64,000 nt of DNA. Source: Cedecea neteri. Its GTDB lineage: Bacteria; Pseudomonadota; Gammaproteobacteria; Enterobacterales; Enterobacteriaceae. Within the stretch, counting starts at the first letter, position 1. Each line of letters opens with the position of its first letter. Location: NCBI RefSeq assembly GCF_000757825.1, contig NZ_CP009451.1, positions 620,001-684,000 on the forward strand, given 5' to 3'. The translations under genes were made by a program, and so were the position numbers. A model generated the notes under the pieces. It ran no database searches. It saw only the letters and a list, made by a program, of their open reading frames with translations, and had not been told where the DNA came from. Below, one piece after another: positions 37,926 to 47,098 of this stretch.

Positions 37926-38642
37926 ATGACTATTAATCGTCCAATTCTTATTACCGGTGCCGGGCAACGTATTGGCCTGGCGCTGGCTCAGCATTTTCTG
38001 GCTAAGTCTCAGCCATTAATCATTAGCTACCGCACGCGGCATTCTGCCGTCGACATGCTCGAACAGGCAGGGGCCGTTTGCCTTCACGCTGATTTTTCGA
38101 GCAATGAAGGCATCCTTGAATTCGCCGCAAGAGTGAAGTCGCTTACGCCTTCGCTGCGAGCCCTCATTCATAATGCCAGTGAATGGCAGCCGGAGAGTCG
38201 CGACACCGCGCTCGGCGATACATTGCAGGCAATGATGCAGATCCACGTTGCGGCCCCCTACTTGCTTAACCACGAGCTTGAAACATTGCTGCGCGGCCAC
38301 GGACAGGCGGGGAGCGATATTATTCACCTCACCGATTACGTCGCTGAGCGCGGCAACGATAAGTATATTGCCTACGCCGCCAGCAAAGCCGCACTTGAAA
38401 ACATGACGCTTTCGTTTGCCTCGAAGCTGGCTCCCGAAGTCAAGGTCAACGCCATCGCGCCGGCGCTAATCATGTTTAACGCCGGAGACGATGCAGACTA
38501 TCGTCAGCGCTCGCTGAATAAATCGCTAATGAAGATCGCGCCAGGCGAACAAGAGATTGTCAGCCTCGTTGAGTACCTGCTGGCCAGCCGCTATGTCACC
38601 GGCAGAAGCCACGCGGTGGACGGTGGACGCCACCTACGCTAA
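37926..38642 (+). CDS. folM: Dihydromonapterin reductase FolM
   Basis: 238 residues, short-chain dehydrogenase. NADPH motif ITGAGQRIGLALAQHFL (TGxxxRxG) and catalytic YIAYAASKAALENM (YxxxK). FolM reduces dihydromonapterin to tetrahydromonapterin and has weak dihydrofolate reductase activity. C-terminal VTGRSHAVDGGRHLR as in E. coli. Begins 38 bp after ydgI. The small gene ydgC that follows folM in E. coli is not found here. Confidence 0.94.
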   Translation: MTINRPILITGAGQRIGLALAQHFLAKSQPLIISYRTRHSAVDMLEQAGAVCLHADFSSNEGILEFAARVKSLTPSLRALIHNASEWQPESRDTALGDTLQAMMQIHVAAPYLLNHELETLLRGHGQAGSDIIHLTDYVAERGNDKYIAYAASKAALENMTLSFASKLAPEVKVNAIAPALIMFNAGDDADYRQRSLNKSLMKIAPGEQEIVSLVEYLLASRYVTGRSHAVDGGRHLR

Positions 38643-38719
38643 CGCTGTTTACCAACCATTAATGGTGTAATCTATTGCATCATTGTATGTTAAATTTTTA
38701 ACAGCCGACGCGGCGGATT

Positions 38720-39448
38720 ATGAGCAAAATAGTTTACGTGGAAGACGACCCGGAAGTCGGTAGCCTGATTGCCGCCTATCTCGGGAAACACGACATTGAC
38801 GTTATTGTTGAAACACGCGGCGATCGCGCCGAGGCGGTTATCCAGCAACAGCAGCCGGACCTGGTCCTGCTTGATATTATGCTCCCGGGAAAAGACGGGA
38901 TGACGCTGTGTCGGGATTTGCGCCCACAGTGGGATGGCCCGATTGTTTTGCTGACCTCATTAGACAGTGATATGAACCATATTCTCTCGCTTGAGATGGG
39001 TGCTAATGACTATATTTTGAAAACAACGCCGCCTGCCGTGCTTCTGGCACGGTTGCGACTGCATTTGCGCCAACGCGTTTCAGCCCAACAAACGGCTGAC
39101 ACCACCGCCAGTAACCTCAAGCCGCACAAAGCCATTCGTTTTGGCACGCTTTGTATCGACCCGCTCAACCGCCAGGTAACGCTTGGTGATGAAAACGTCG
39201 TGCTGTCGACGGCCGATTTCGATCTGCTGTGGGAACTGGCAACGCACGCGGGCCAGATAATGGACCGTGACGCTCTGTTGAAAAATCTACGTGGCGTGAC
39301 CTACGATGGGATGGATCGCAGCGTGGACGTGGCCATTTCTCGCCTGCGTAAAAAGCTGCTTGATAACGCCACTGAGCCTTTCCGCATTAAAACCGTACGC
39401 AATAAAGGCTATTTGTTTGCGCCCCATGCCTGGGAAAGTGAAGCTTAA
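38720..39448 (+). CDS. rstA: Response regulator RstA
   Basis: 242 residues. Receiver domain with acidic pocket EDD (8-10), phospho-acceptor Asp52 in LVLLDIMLPGKDGM, and Lys in NDYILKTTPPAVLLARLRLH. OmpR/PhoB winged helix in the C-terminal 100 residues (LSTADFDLLWELATHAGQIM, SVDVAISRLRKKLLDNA). Partner of RstB. In E. coli rstA is PhoP-activated and co-transcribed with rstB; here rstA ends at its own terminator (39471), and the two genes are separated by about 700 bp. Confidence 0.96.
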   Translation: MSKIVYVEDDPEVGSLIAAYLGKHDIDVIVETRGDRAEAVIQQQQPDLVLLDIMLPGKDGMTLCRDLRPQWDGPIVLLTSLDSDMNHILSLEMGANDYILKTTPPAVLLARLRLHLRQRVSAQQTADTTASNLKPHKAIRFGTLCIDPLNRQVTLGDENVVLSTADFDLLWELATHAGQIMDRDALLKNLRGVTYDGMDRSVDVAISRLRKKLLDNATEPFRIKTVRNKGYLFAPHAWESEA

Positions 39449-39470
39449 TGGTAGGTGTACCAGGCGAATA

Positions 39471-39491
39471 AACCCGCTAACGCGGGTTTTT
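39471..39491 (+). terminator. rstA terminator
   Basis: AACCCGC (39471-39477), loop TAAC, GCGGGTT (39482-39488), then Ts. A complete intrinsic terminator 23 bp after the rstA stop, so rstA and rstB are unlikely to share a transcript. Confidence 0.85.
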
Positions 39492-39501
39492 AGATAAACG
39501 C

Positions 39502-39855
39502 CTACTTCACCGGCGTTTTTATATCCAGGAAAGTAAGCAGATCGACGTTCTCTGTGTTCCTGGCCATCTCGTTCAGTGCGGTGAGGGTAAAGCCATAGGC
39601 TTTATCACTGGTGTCATCAACGCTGTATACAAACTGACGTGAGCCATCCTCAGTAGCACAGCTAATACTCCACTCTCCATTCTGTTGTTTATTATTTGAA
39701 CAACGCTGAGGGCCAAAACTGTAGGAAAGATAGGACTCAAGCCTGTCTTGTGCAGTAGAGACAAACGGAGGAACAGAAGAGTTGAAACCGGAAAGAACAA
39801 TCACCCCACCAGCCAAAAGAAGTACAGCAGCAGCAGAACCCCATTTTTTTGTCAT
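39502..39855 (-). CDS. Unrecognised small membrane-anchored protein between rstA and rstB
   Basis: 117 residues from ATG at 39855, with AGGGA 8 bp upstream (a TTG at 39861 is too close to that site). A single N-terminal hydrophobic helix (SAAAVLLLAGGVIVLSGF) follows a short basic start (MTKKWG), then a soluble domain of about 90 residues with two Cys (QRCSNNKQQNGEWSISCAT), which may form a disulfide in the periplasm. I do not recognise the family. It is on the opposite strand to rstA and rstB and is absent from the E. coli locus. Confidence 0.68.
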   Translation of the reverse strand: MTKKWGSAAAVLLLAGGVIVLSGFNSSVPPFVSTAQDRLESYLSYSFGPQRCSNNKQQNGEWSISCATEDGSRQFVYSVDDTSDKAYGFTLTALNEMARNTENVDLLTFLDIKTPVK

Positions 39856-40146
39856 TGCCAAAATCCCTATGAATTTACATCTAAAAATTATTTACGCATA
39901 TTAGCCCGTTAAAATAGCACGTAGATTTTAGACAAAGATGAACCTGATACGAGAAAATTCTTAAATACCGACGCGGTTTTCAGAAAAAGTTCATCAGTGC
40001 CTGACCAAAAACTCGGGACTGGAGATTGAAAACAATATTATATTGGATTGAATACTGCTTTCGACGTAACGCTGGATATAATGCTGTAATAGCGGCAGGA
40101 GAAACCTGAAGCACATACGTATGTCATTAATTTACGGTAATATTTA

Positions 40147-41442
40147 ATGAAAAAGCTGTTCGTGCAGTTTTACCTTCTGCTGTTTGTCTGCTTCCTGGTG
40201 ATGACCATGCTGGTCGGCCTGGTGTATAAATTCACCGCCGAACGCGCGGGCCGCCAGTCGCTGGATGATTTAATGAAAAGCTCGCTGTACCTGATGCGAA
40301 GCGAGCTGCGTGAAATCCCGCCGCGTGACTGGAATAAAACCATCAACGATCTCGACCTGAACCTCTCTTTTAAGCTCAATATCGAGCCGATGAGCAAGTT
40401 CAAGCTAGATGACGTTGCCGCCCGTCATCTGCGGGAGGGTGAAATCGTGGCGCTGGATGAGGAGTACACCTTTATCCAACGCATTCCGCGCAGCCACTAT
40501 GTGCTTGCGGTGGGCCCGATTCCTTACCTGTTTTATCTGCACCAAATGAGGCTGCTGGACATAGGCCTGATTGCCTTTATTGCCATCTCACTCGCCTTCC
40601 CGGTGTTTATCTGGATGCGCCCACACTGGCAGGACATGCTCAGGCTGGAAAGCGCTGCTCAACGCTTTGGTAAAGGGCATCTCGATGAGCACATACATTT
40701 TGATAATGCCTCAAGCTTTGAACGATTAGGCATCGCCTTTAACCAAATGGCCGATAATATTAATGCCCTGATTGCCAGCAAAAAGCAGCTAATCGACGGG
40801 ATTGCGCATGAGCTCAGAACGCCGCTGGTTCGCCTGCGTTACCGCCTTGAAATGAGCGATAACCTCAGCACAGAAGAGTCGCAGGCGCTCAATCGTGATA
40901 TTGGCCAGCTAGAGGCGCTGATCGACGAGCTGCTCACCTATGCACGCCTTGACCGCCCGCAGACCGAACTTCATCTTGCACACGTGAAATTTGCCAGTTG
41001 GATGGAAACGCACATTGCCGACGTACAGCTCATCCACCGTCAGCGTCAGATAGCCCTCGAGATAGATACCGTCACCGCTATCGACTATGGGGCGCTGGAT
41101 CTTCGCCTGATGGAGCGAGTCACCGACAACCTGATCAACAACGCCCTGCGCTACAGCCAGCAGCAGCTGCGCATCAGCCTGTGGCGTGAAGGTGATATTG
41201 CGAATCTGCAGGTTGAAGATGACGGCCCGGGTATTCCGGAAGAAGAACGCGCCCGCGTATTCGAGCCTTTTGTTCGCCTCGACCCGAGCCGCGATCGCGC
41301 CACCGGTGGCTGCGGCCTTGGCCTGGCGATAGTGCACTCCATCGCCGTTGCCATGGGCGGGCAAGTCACTATTGATAGCAGCCCGCTGGGCGGCGCCAGC
41401 TTCCGTTTTTCGTGGCCGGTCAACACCACTTACCTCTCCTGA
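40147..41442 (+). CDS. rstB: Sensor histidine kinase RstB
   Basis: 431 residues. First membrane helix at the N-terminus (FYLLLFVCFLVMTMLVGLVY), periplasmic sensor to about residue 135, second helix (IGLIAFIAISLAFPVFIWM), HAMP, then the kinase: H-box GIAHELRTPLVRLRYRLEM with His221, N-box DNLINNALRYS, G-boxes EDDGPGIPEE and GGCGLGLAIVHSIAV. Matches E. coli RstB. It needs its own promoter in the 291-bp upstream gap because rstA is terminated and a gene on the opposite strand intervenes. Confidence 0.95.
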   Translation: MKKLFVQFYLLLFVCFLVMTMLVGLVYKFTAERAGRQSLDDLMKSSLYLMRSELREIPPRDWNKTINDLDLNLSFKLNIEPMSKFKLDDVAARHLREGEIVALDEEYTFIQRIPRSHYVLAVGPIPYLFYLHQMRLLDIGLIAFIAISLAFPVFIWMRPHWQDMLRLESAAQRFGKGHLDEHIHFDNASSFERLGIAFNQMADNINALIASKKQLIDGIAHELRTPLVRLRYRLEMSDNLSTEESQALNRDIGQLEALIDELLTYARLDRPQTELHLAHVKFASWMETHIADVQLIHRQRQIALEIDTVTAIDYGALDLRLMERVTDNLINNALRYSQQQLRISLWREGDIANLQVEDDGPGIPEEERARVFEPFVRLDPSRDRATGGCGLGLAIVHSIAVAMGGQVTIDSSPLGGASFRFSWPVNTTYLS

Positions 41443-41448
41443 CTCTCT

Positions 41449-41476
41449 GGCCCGAACACCTGTCGGGCCCGTTTTT
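41449..41476 (+). terminator. rstB terminator
   Basis: GGCCCGA (41449-41455) pairs with TCGGGCC (41463-41469), followed by CCGTTTTT. Located between the rstB stop and the Ter site. Confidence 0.85.
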
Positions 41477-41531
41477 CCCTGCTGAACACAAACGACGCTA
41501 TTGCTGAAGTGTGCACCTGCTGCTACAGTTC

Positions 41532-41552
41532 TTTAGTATGTTGTAACTAAAG
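41532..41552. promoter_or_regulatory. Replication terminator (Ter) site, Tus-binding
   Basis: AGTATGTTGTAACTAAAG at 41535-41552 matches the enterobacterial Ter consensus AGNATGTTGTAACTAAA at every fixed position. It lies just upstream of tus, as TerB does in E. coli, where Tus bound there both arrests forks from one direction and represses tus. Confidence 0.93.
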
Positions 41553-41561
41553 AGAGCCCTC

Positions 41562-42491
41562 ATGCCACGCTACGATATTATTGAACGATTGACGTCCACC
41601 TGCCGCGAGCTGGAACAACAGCTGATTGTGCTGCGTGAACAGCTCGGGCAATTCAGGCTGTTGAGCGGGAGAGTTTTTACGCTGCCAACGATTGAAAAAA
41701 GCAAAGAACACGATCCGCTCTCGGCTATAGAAGTGACGCAACGCGTGGGCCAGGAAGCGCACCAGGCTGCCGTCGCCCACTTTACGCGGCTGTTTATCCA
41801 GCAGCAGTCGGAAAAAACCAGCACCAAGGCCGCCGTGCGTTTGCCTGGTGCGCTCTGCTATTCAGTGACCGAAGATCAATTCCAACAAACCAGCGTGCTT
41901 CTGGAACATATCAACCAGCTAAAGTACTCACTGGAGCACATTATCAGCGTCGAGTCTGAGCTGCCCTCTGCCCAGCGTTTTGAGTGGGTGCACCGCCACA
42001 TTCCCGGCCTGCTTACCCTGAACGCCTACCGCGCTATCACCCTGCTTGAAACGCCGGATACCGTGCGCTTCGGCTGGGCCAATAAGCAGATAGTCAAAAA
42101 CCTTAGCCGCCAGCAGGTGCTGGAGATGCTTGAGAAAAGCCTTAACGCCGGGCGGGCCGTGCCGCCATGGACGAAAGAGCAGTGGGCTGAACGCGTCGCG
42201 CAGGAAATCAATGATGTTCAAAGGCTGCCGGAAAATACCCGGCTGAAAATCAAACGCCCGGTCAAGGTCCAGCCCGTGGCGCGCGTCTGGTACCAGGCGC
42301 AGCAAAAACAGGTGCAGTATGCCTGCCCTACTCCGCTGATCGTGTTATGCCGACAGGAAAGCGGTGAAACACCGCCCGATTTAGGGGAACTGCTGAATTA
42401 TGACGCGGAAAATATTCGCCATCGCTACAAGCCGGAAGCGCAGCCGCTGAGACTGATTATCCCGCGGCTGCACCTTTACAGTGAAAGGTAA
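41562..42491 (+). CDS. tus: DNA replication terminus-binding protein Tus
   Basis: 309 residues, the E. coli length. Start [20 protein letters not shown], followed by the alpha-helical and beta domains of Tus; C-terminal [20 protein letters not shown] is typical. It binds Ter sites as a monomer and blocks the DnaB helicase in one orientation. The Ter site overlaps the promoter region immediately upstream, giving autoregulation. Its stop is 4 bp from the converging fumC stop. Confidence 0.96.
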   Translation: MPRYDIIERLTSTCRELEQQLIVLREQLGQFRLLSGRVFTLPTIEKSKEHDPLSAIEVTQRVGQEAHQAAVAHFTRLFIQQQSEKTSTKAAVRLPGALCYSVTEDQFQQTSVLLEHINQLKYSLEHIISVESELPSAQRFEWVHRHIPGLLTLNAYRAITLLETPDTVRFGWANKQIVKNLSRQQVLEMLEKSLNAGRAVPPWTKEQWAERVAQEINDVQRLPENTRLKIKRPVKVQPVARVWYQAQQKQVQYACPTPLIVLCRQESGETPPDLGELLNYDAENIRHRYKPEAQPLRLIIPRLHLYSER

Positions 42492-42494
42492 AAC

Positions 42495-43892
42495 TTACGA
42501 CTTCATGCTGCCGACCATATCCTCCGGGCGAACCCAGGCATCGAACTCTTCTTCGGTCAGGTAACCGAGCTTGAGCGCCGATGCCTTAAGGGTCAGTCCC
42601 TCTTTATGGGCTTTTTTGGCAATTTCTGCCGCTTTGTCATAGCCGATATGGGTGTTGAGCGCGGTCACCAACATCAGCGACTCGTTCAGCAACTGGCTGA
42701 TGCGGTCACGGTTAGGCTCGATGCCCACCGCACAATGTTCGTTGAAGCTTTCCATGCCATCGGCCAGCAGGCGAACGGACTGCAGGAAGTTATGGATAAC
42801 CATCGGGCGGTAAACGTTCAGCTCGAAGTTACCGGACGCGCCGCCGATGTTCACCGCCACGTCATTGCCCAGCACCTGGCAGCACAGCATGGTCACGGCT
42901 TCGCACTGGGTCGGGTTCACTTTCCCCGGCATGATGGAGCTGCCCGGCTCGTTCTCAGGGATAGATAGCTCGCCGATACCGCAGCGCGGCCCGGAAGCCA
43001 GCCAGCGAACGTCGTTTGCGATTTTCATCATCGAAGAGGCCAGCCCCTTCAGCGCGCCATGCGCGTGTACCAGCGCATCGCAGGTGGCGAGCGCTTCAAA
43101 CTTGTTTGGCGCAGTGACGAACGGCTGCTTCGTGAAGTCAGCCAGCTCTTTTGCCACGCGAACGGCATACTCAGGATGGGTGTTCAGCCCGGTCCCCACC
43201 GCCGTGCCGCCCAGCGCCAGCTCCGCCAGATGCGGCAGGCTGTGGTCGATATGCTTCAGGTTATGCTCAAGCATCGCCACCCAGCCGGAGATCTCTTGCC
43301 CAAGCGTCAGCGGCGTGGCGTCCTGCAGGTGGGTACGGCCGATTTTGACGATATCTTTAAAGGCATCCGCCTTTTTCGCCAGCGTTTGTTTGAGCACGTT
43401 TAGCTGCGGCAGCAGATGCTCGCGTACCGCGATAATGGCCGCCACGTGCATGGCGGTCGGGAAAACGTCGTTCGAACTCTGACTTTTGTTAACGTCGTCG
43501 TTCGGGTGCACCAGTCGCTCCATCCCACGCACGCCGCCCAGAATTTCACTGGCACGGTTCGCCAGCACCTCATTCATGTTCATGTTGCTTTGGGTGCCAG
43601 AGCCGGTCTGCCAGATAGCCAGCGGGAACTCACCGGGATGCTTCCCGGCCAGCACTTCATCGGCGGCGGCGATAATGGCCGTGCCGCGCTCTGCGGGCAG
43701 CAGGCCAAGGTCAACGTTGACTTTGGCCGCCGCACGCTTGGTGAGCGCCAGCGCCCGAATCAGCTCGGTCGGCATTTTCTCGGTAGAGATGCGGAAGTGC
43801 TCAAGTGAACGCTGAGTCTGCGCCCCCCACAGTTTATCTGCAGGTACGTCGATCGGGCCCATTGAGTCTTTTTCACTGCGACTGGATGTCAT
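42495..43892 (-). CDS. fumC: Class II fumarate hydratase FumC
   Basis: 465 residues. Fumarase/aspartase signature [35 protein letters not shown] and [18 protein letters not shown] form the active site. Iron-free, oxidation-resistant fumarase, used under oxidative stress or iron limitation. Separated from fumA by 51 bp containing a terminator, so a promoter inside the 3' end of fumA probably drives it in part. In E. coli fumC has its own SoxRS-responsive promoter. Confidence 0.97.
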   Translation of the reverse strand: MTSSRSEKDSMGPIDVPADKLWGAQTQRSLEHFRISTEKMPTELIRALALTKRAAAKVNVDLGLLPAERGTAIIAAADEVLAGKHPGEFPLAIWQTGSGTQSNMNMNEVLANRASEILGGVRGMERLVHPNDDVNKSQSSNDVFPTAMHVAAIIAVREHLLPQLNVLKQTLAKKADAFKDIVKIGRTHLQDATPLTLGQEISGWVAMLEHNLKHIDHSLPHLAELALGGTAVGTGLNTHPEYAVRVAKELADFTKQPFVTAPNKFEALATCDALVHAHGALKGLASSMMKIANDVRWLASGPRCGIGELSIPENEPGSSIMPGKVNPTQCEAVTMLCCQVLGNDVAVNIGGASGNFELNVYRPMVIHNFLQSVRLLADGMESFNEHCAVGIEPNRDRISQLLNESLMLVTALNTHIGYDKAAEIAKKAHKEGLTLKASALKLGYLTEEEFDAWVRPEDMVGSMKS

Positions 43893-43910
43893 GCCTTTCT
43901 CCTTTGCGAT

Positions 43911-43936
43911 AAAAAAAGCCGCCGTTTTACGGCGGC
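43911..43936 (-). terminator. Terminator between fumA and fumC
   Basis: GCCGCC (43918-43923) and GGCGGC (43931-43936) form a stem with loop GTTTTAC; the A run 43911-43917 is the U tract on the minus strand. It lies between the fumA stop and the fumC start and should partly uncouple the two. Confidence 0.8.
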
Positions 43937-43943
43937 TCGAGTA

Positions 43944-45590
43944 TTACTTAACGCATCGAGAACACTGTGAGAGCTGAATTTTCTGGAAGAAGTCGTTGCC
44001 TTTGTCATCCACCAGGATAAACGCCGGGAAATCTTCCACTTCAATTTTCCAGATGGCTTCCATACCCAGTTCCGGGTACTCCACACACTCCAGGCTCTTG
44101 ATGCTGTTTTGCGCCAGCACCGCCGCCGGCCCCCCAATACTGCCCAGGTAGAAACCACCGTGTTTGTGACAGGCGTCCGTCACCTGCTGGCTGCGGTTGC
44201 CTTTTGCCAGCATTACCATGCTGCCGCCGTTGGCCTGCAGCTGATCCACGTAGGAGTCCATGCGGCCCGCGGTCGTCGGCCCTAAGGAGCCGGAAGCGTA
44301 ACCGTCCGGCGTTTTGGCCGGGCCTGCGTAATAAATAGGGTGATCTTTCACGTACTGCGGCAGATCTTCCCCGTTATCGAGACGTTCTTTCAGTTTAGCG
44401 TGAGCGATGTCACGCGCCACAATAATGGTGCCGGTTAACGACAGACGGGTGGACACCGGGAAGTCGGACAGCTGGGCGAGGATCTCTTTCATCGGGCGGT
44501 TCAGGTTAACCTTAACGGCTTCCCCTTCCCCCGCCTGACGCAGCTCTTCCGGAATGTATTTGCCCGGGTTGTGCTCCAGCTTCTCAAGCCAGATGCCGTC
44601 TTTGTTGATTTTTGCCTTGATGTTGCGGTCTGCAGAGCATGACACGCCCATGCCGACCGGGCAGGAAGCCCCGTGGCGCGGCAGGCGAACGACACGGATA
44701 TCGTGCGCGAAGTATTTGCCGCCGAACTGCGCACCCAGGCCAAGGTTCTGGGCTTCTTTCAGTAACTCTTCTTCCAACTGCACATCGCGGAACGCCTGGC
44801 CGTATTCATTACCTTCGGTTGGCAGACCGTCGTAGTACTTGGTTGAGGCAAGTTTCACTGTTTTCAGCGTGGCTTCGGCAGACGTACCGCCGATAACAAA
44901 CGCCACGTGGTACGGCGGACAGGCCGCGGTGCCCAGAGTGCGCATCTTCTCAACCAGGTAGTCTTTCAGCTTCGCCGGCGTTATCAGCGCCTTGGTTTCC
45001 TGATAGAGGTAGGTTTTGTTGGCCGAACCGCCGCCTTTGGCAATACACAGGAACTTATATTCATCCCCGTCCACGCTGTAGAGGTCAATCTGTGCCGGCA
45101 GATTGGTGCCGGTGTTCACCTCTTTATACATATCCAGCGCAGCGTTCTGGGAATAGCGCAGGTTATCTTCAATAAAGGTGTTGTAAACGCCGCGAGACAG
45201 CGCTTCTTCGTCGCCGCCGCCGGTCCAGACTCGCTGGCCTTTTTTGCCCATGATGATGGCGGTGCCGGTGTCCTGGCAGGTTGGCAGAATGCCTTTGGCG
45301 GCAATGTCGGAGTTACGCAGGAACTGCAGCGCAACATACTTATCGTTTTCGCTGGCCTCCGGGTCGCTCAGAATGTCCGCCACCTGCTGCTGATGCGCCG
45401 GGCGCAGCATAAACGAAGCGTCGTGGAAAGCGTGCTGGGCGAGCAGCGTCAGGGCCTGAGGGTCAACCTTGAGGATTTGCTGGCCGTCAAACTCGGCGAC
45501 GGAGACATGGTCGGAGCTCAGGAGGTAATATTCGGTCGGATCTTTTTGGAGCGGGAAAGGCTCCTGGTAATGGAAGGGTTTATTCGACAT
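43944..45590 (-). CDS. fumA: Class I (4Fe-4S) fumarate hydratase FumA
   Basis: 548 residues, matching E. coli FumA/FumB. N-terminal alpha region carries the cluster Cys in [20 protein letters not shown]; further Cys in [13 protein letters not shown] and [17 protein letters not shown]. The C-terminal beta region includes [20 protein letters not shown]. Converts fumarate to malate in the TCA cycle; labile to oxygen and superoxide. Position next to fumC and manA identifies fumA rather than fumB. Divergent from manA. Confidence 0.95.
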   Translation of the reverse strand: MSNKPFHYQEPFPLQKDPTEYYLLSSDHVSVAEFDGQQILKVDPQALTLLAQHAFHDASFMLRPAHQQQVADILSDPEASENDKYVALQFLRNSDIAAKGILPTCQDTGTAIIMGKKGQRVWTGGGDEEALSRGVYNTFIEDNLRYSQNAALDMYKEVNTGTNLPAQIDLYSVDGDEYKFLCIAKGGGSANKTYLYQETKALITPAKLKDYLVEKMRTLGTAACPPYHVAFVIGGTSAEATLKTVKLASTKYYDGLPTEGNEYGQAFRDVQLEEELLKEAQNLGLGAQFGGKYFAHDIRVVRLPRHGASCPVGMGVSCSADRNIKAKINKDGIWLEKLEHNPGKYIPEELRQAGEGEAVKVNLNRPMKEILAQLSDFPVSTRLSLTGTIIVARDIAHAKLKERLDNGEDLPQYVKDHPIYYAGPAKTPDGYASGSLGPTTAGRMDSYVDQLQANGGSMVMLAKGNRSQQVTDACHKHGGFYLGSIGGPAAVLAQNSIKSLECVEYPELGMEAIWKIEVEDFPAFILVDDKGNDFFQKIQLSQCSRCVK

Positions 45591-45796
45591 ATTTTTCTCA
45601 CTTGCGACAACAGTAACGTTAATTTTTATATTTCAGCGCAGGATCTTACGCTGCATTCCAAAAACAATTCATAACATGCTACACAATTTTTTAACAGAAA
45701 CTGAGACTAATACGACTTTTTGTTGCCCTGGTTACTTCACGGCGGATAATTGGTTTAATAACTGAAACTTCGACTCAATGATGACAGGGACCTGAG

Positions 45797-46972
45797 ATGC
45801 AAAAATTGATCAATGCGGTACAAAATTATGCCTGGGGAAGTGAAACGGCGTTAACGGAACTGTACGGCATCGCCAACCCGCAGCACAAGCCCATGGCCGA
45901 ACTGTGGATGGGCGCTCACCCAAAGAGTAGCTCAAAAGTGCTCGATGCTAACGGGCAACAGCACGCATTGCGCGATGTAATTGACGCTGACCAGCCAGCA
46001 TTGCTGGGGAAAGCCGTTGCCGGGCGTTTTGGCGAGCTGCCTTTCCTGTTCAAAGTGCTTTGCGCCGCCCAGCCGCTATCGATTCAGGTTCACCCGAATA
46101 AAAAAGCTTCTGAAATCGGTTTTGCTAAAGAAAACGCCGCCGGTATTCCGTTAGATGCCGCAGAGCGCAACTACAAAGACCCCAACCACAAGCCCGAGCT
46201 GGTGTTTGCCCTTACGCCATTCCTCGCGATGAACGCCTTCCGCGAGTTCTCCGACATTGTGTCGCTGCTGCAGCCGGTTTCCGGTGCGCATCCGCTGATT
46301 GCTCATTTCCTGCAGAAGCCCGGCGCAGAAAGCCTGGCACAGCTGTTCGCCGGCCTGCTGAATATGCAGGGTGAAGAGAAATCCCTGGCACTTGGCGTAC
46401 TGAAAGCTGCCCTGAATAACCAGCAGGGTGAGCCGTGGGAAACCATTCGCGTGATTTCCGAATTTTACCCGGACGACAGCGGCCTCTTCTCTCCGCTGCT
46501 GCTGAATGTAGTTAAGCTTGAACCCGGCGAAGCGATGTTCCTGTTCGCCGAAACGCCACATGCCTATCTGAACGGCGTGGCGCTGGAAGTAATGGCCAAC
46601 TCTGACAACGTGCTGCGTGCCGGGTTAACGCCGAAGTACATTGATATTCCTGAGCTGGTTGCCAACGTTAAATTTGAGCCAAAACCGGCCAGCCAGCTGC
46701 TGACTCAGCCACAGAAAAACGGCAGCGAGCTGGACTTCCCTATCCCTGTTGACGACTTTGCCTTCTCGCTGCATGACCTGAGCACGCAGGAAGCCACGCT
46801 CGCTCAGCAAAGCGCGGCCATTGTGTTCTGCGTTGAAGGTGAAGCCGTGCTAACCAAAGACGCCCAACGCCTGGTGTTGAAGCCGGGTGAGTCAGCCTTT
46901 ATTAGCGCCGCAGAATCCCCGATTGCCGTCAGCGGCGTAGGCCGGGTAGCGCGAGTGTTTAATAAACTTTAA
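45797..46972 (+). CDS. manA: Mannose-6-phosphate isomerase ManA
   Basis: 391 residues, type I phosphomannose isomerase of cupin fold. Zinc ligands in LSIQVHPNKKASEIGF (Gln, His) and in the region PNHKPELVFAL (Glu); the last His in ETPHAYLNGVALEVMANSDN. Interconverts mannose-6-P and fructose-6-P. Divergent from fumA, as in E. coli. Ends at the hairpin at 47026. Confidence 0.96.
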   Translation: MQKLINAVQNYAWGSETALTELYGIANPQHKPMAELWMGAHPKSSSKVLDANGQQHALRDVIDADQPALLGKAVAGRFGELPFLFKVLCAAQPLSIQVHPNKKASEIGFAKENAAGIPLDAAERNYKDPNHKPELVFALTPFLAMNAFREFSDIVSLLQPVSGAHPLIAHFLQKPGAESLAQLFAGLLNMQGEEKSLALGVLKAALNNQQGEPWETIRVISEFYPDDSGLFSPLLLNVVKLEPGEAMFLFAETPHAYLNGVALEVMANSDNVLRAGLTPKYIDIPELVANVKFEPKPASQLLTQPQKNGSELDFPIPVDDFAFSLHDLSTQEATLAQQSAAIVFCVEGEAVLTKDAQRLVLKPGESAFISAAESPIAVSGVGRVARVFNKL

Positions 46973-47025
46973 CTTACTGATCTTTTTAGCGCGTATTGCT
47001 AAGCTAGTAAGCACGTTTCCGAAAG

Positions 47026-47050
47026 CGCCTGTTATCAGGCGTTTTTCTTT
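47026..47050 (+). terminator. manA terminator
   Basis: CGCCTG (47026-47031), loop TTAT, CAGGCG (47036-47041), then TTTTTCTTT. Lies between manA and ydgA. Confidence 0.85.
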
Positions 47051-47098
47051 CGCCCGGTGGGGGACGGCTACCGGCTTCTAAACATGGATAATGACACG

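Noticed and set aside
38643..38719. Possible PhoP box before rstA
   Set aside because: Only one TGTTTA half site is clear (near 38645); the second half matches poorly, so I do not claim PhoP control from this sequence.
47057..47098. Upstream in-frame start of ydgA
   Set aside because: It lies just behind the manA terminator T tract and would put about 14 extra residues before the conserved membrane anchor.
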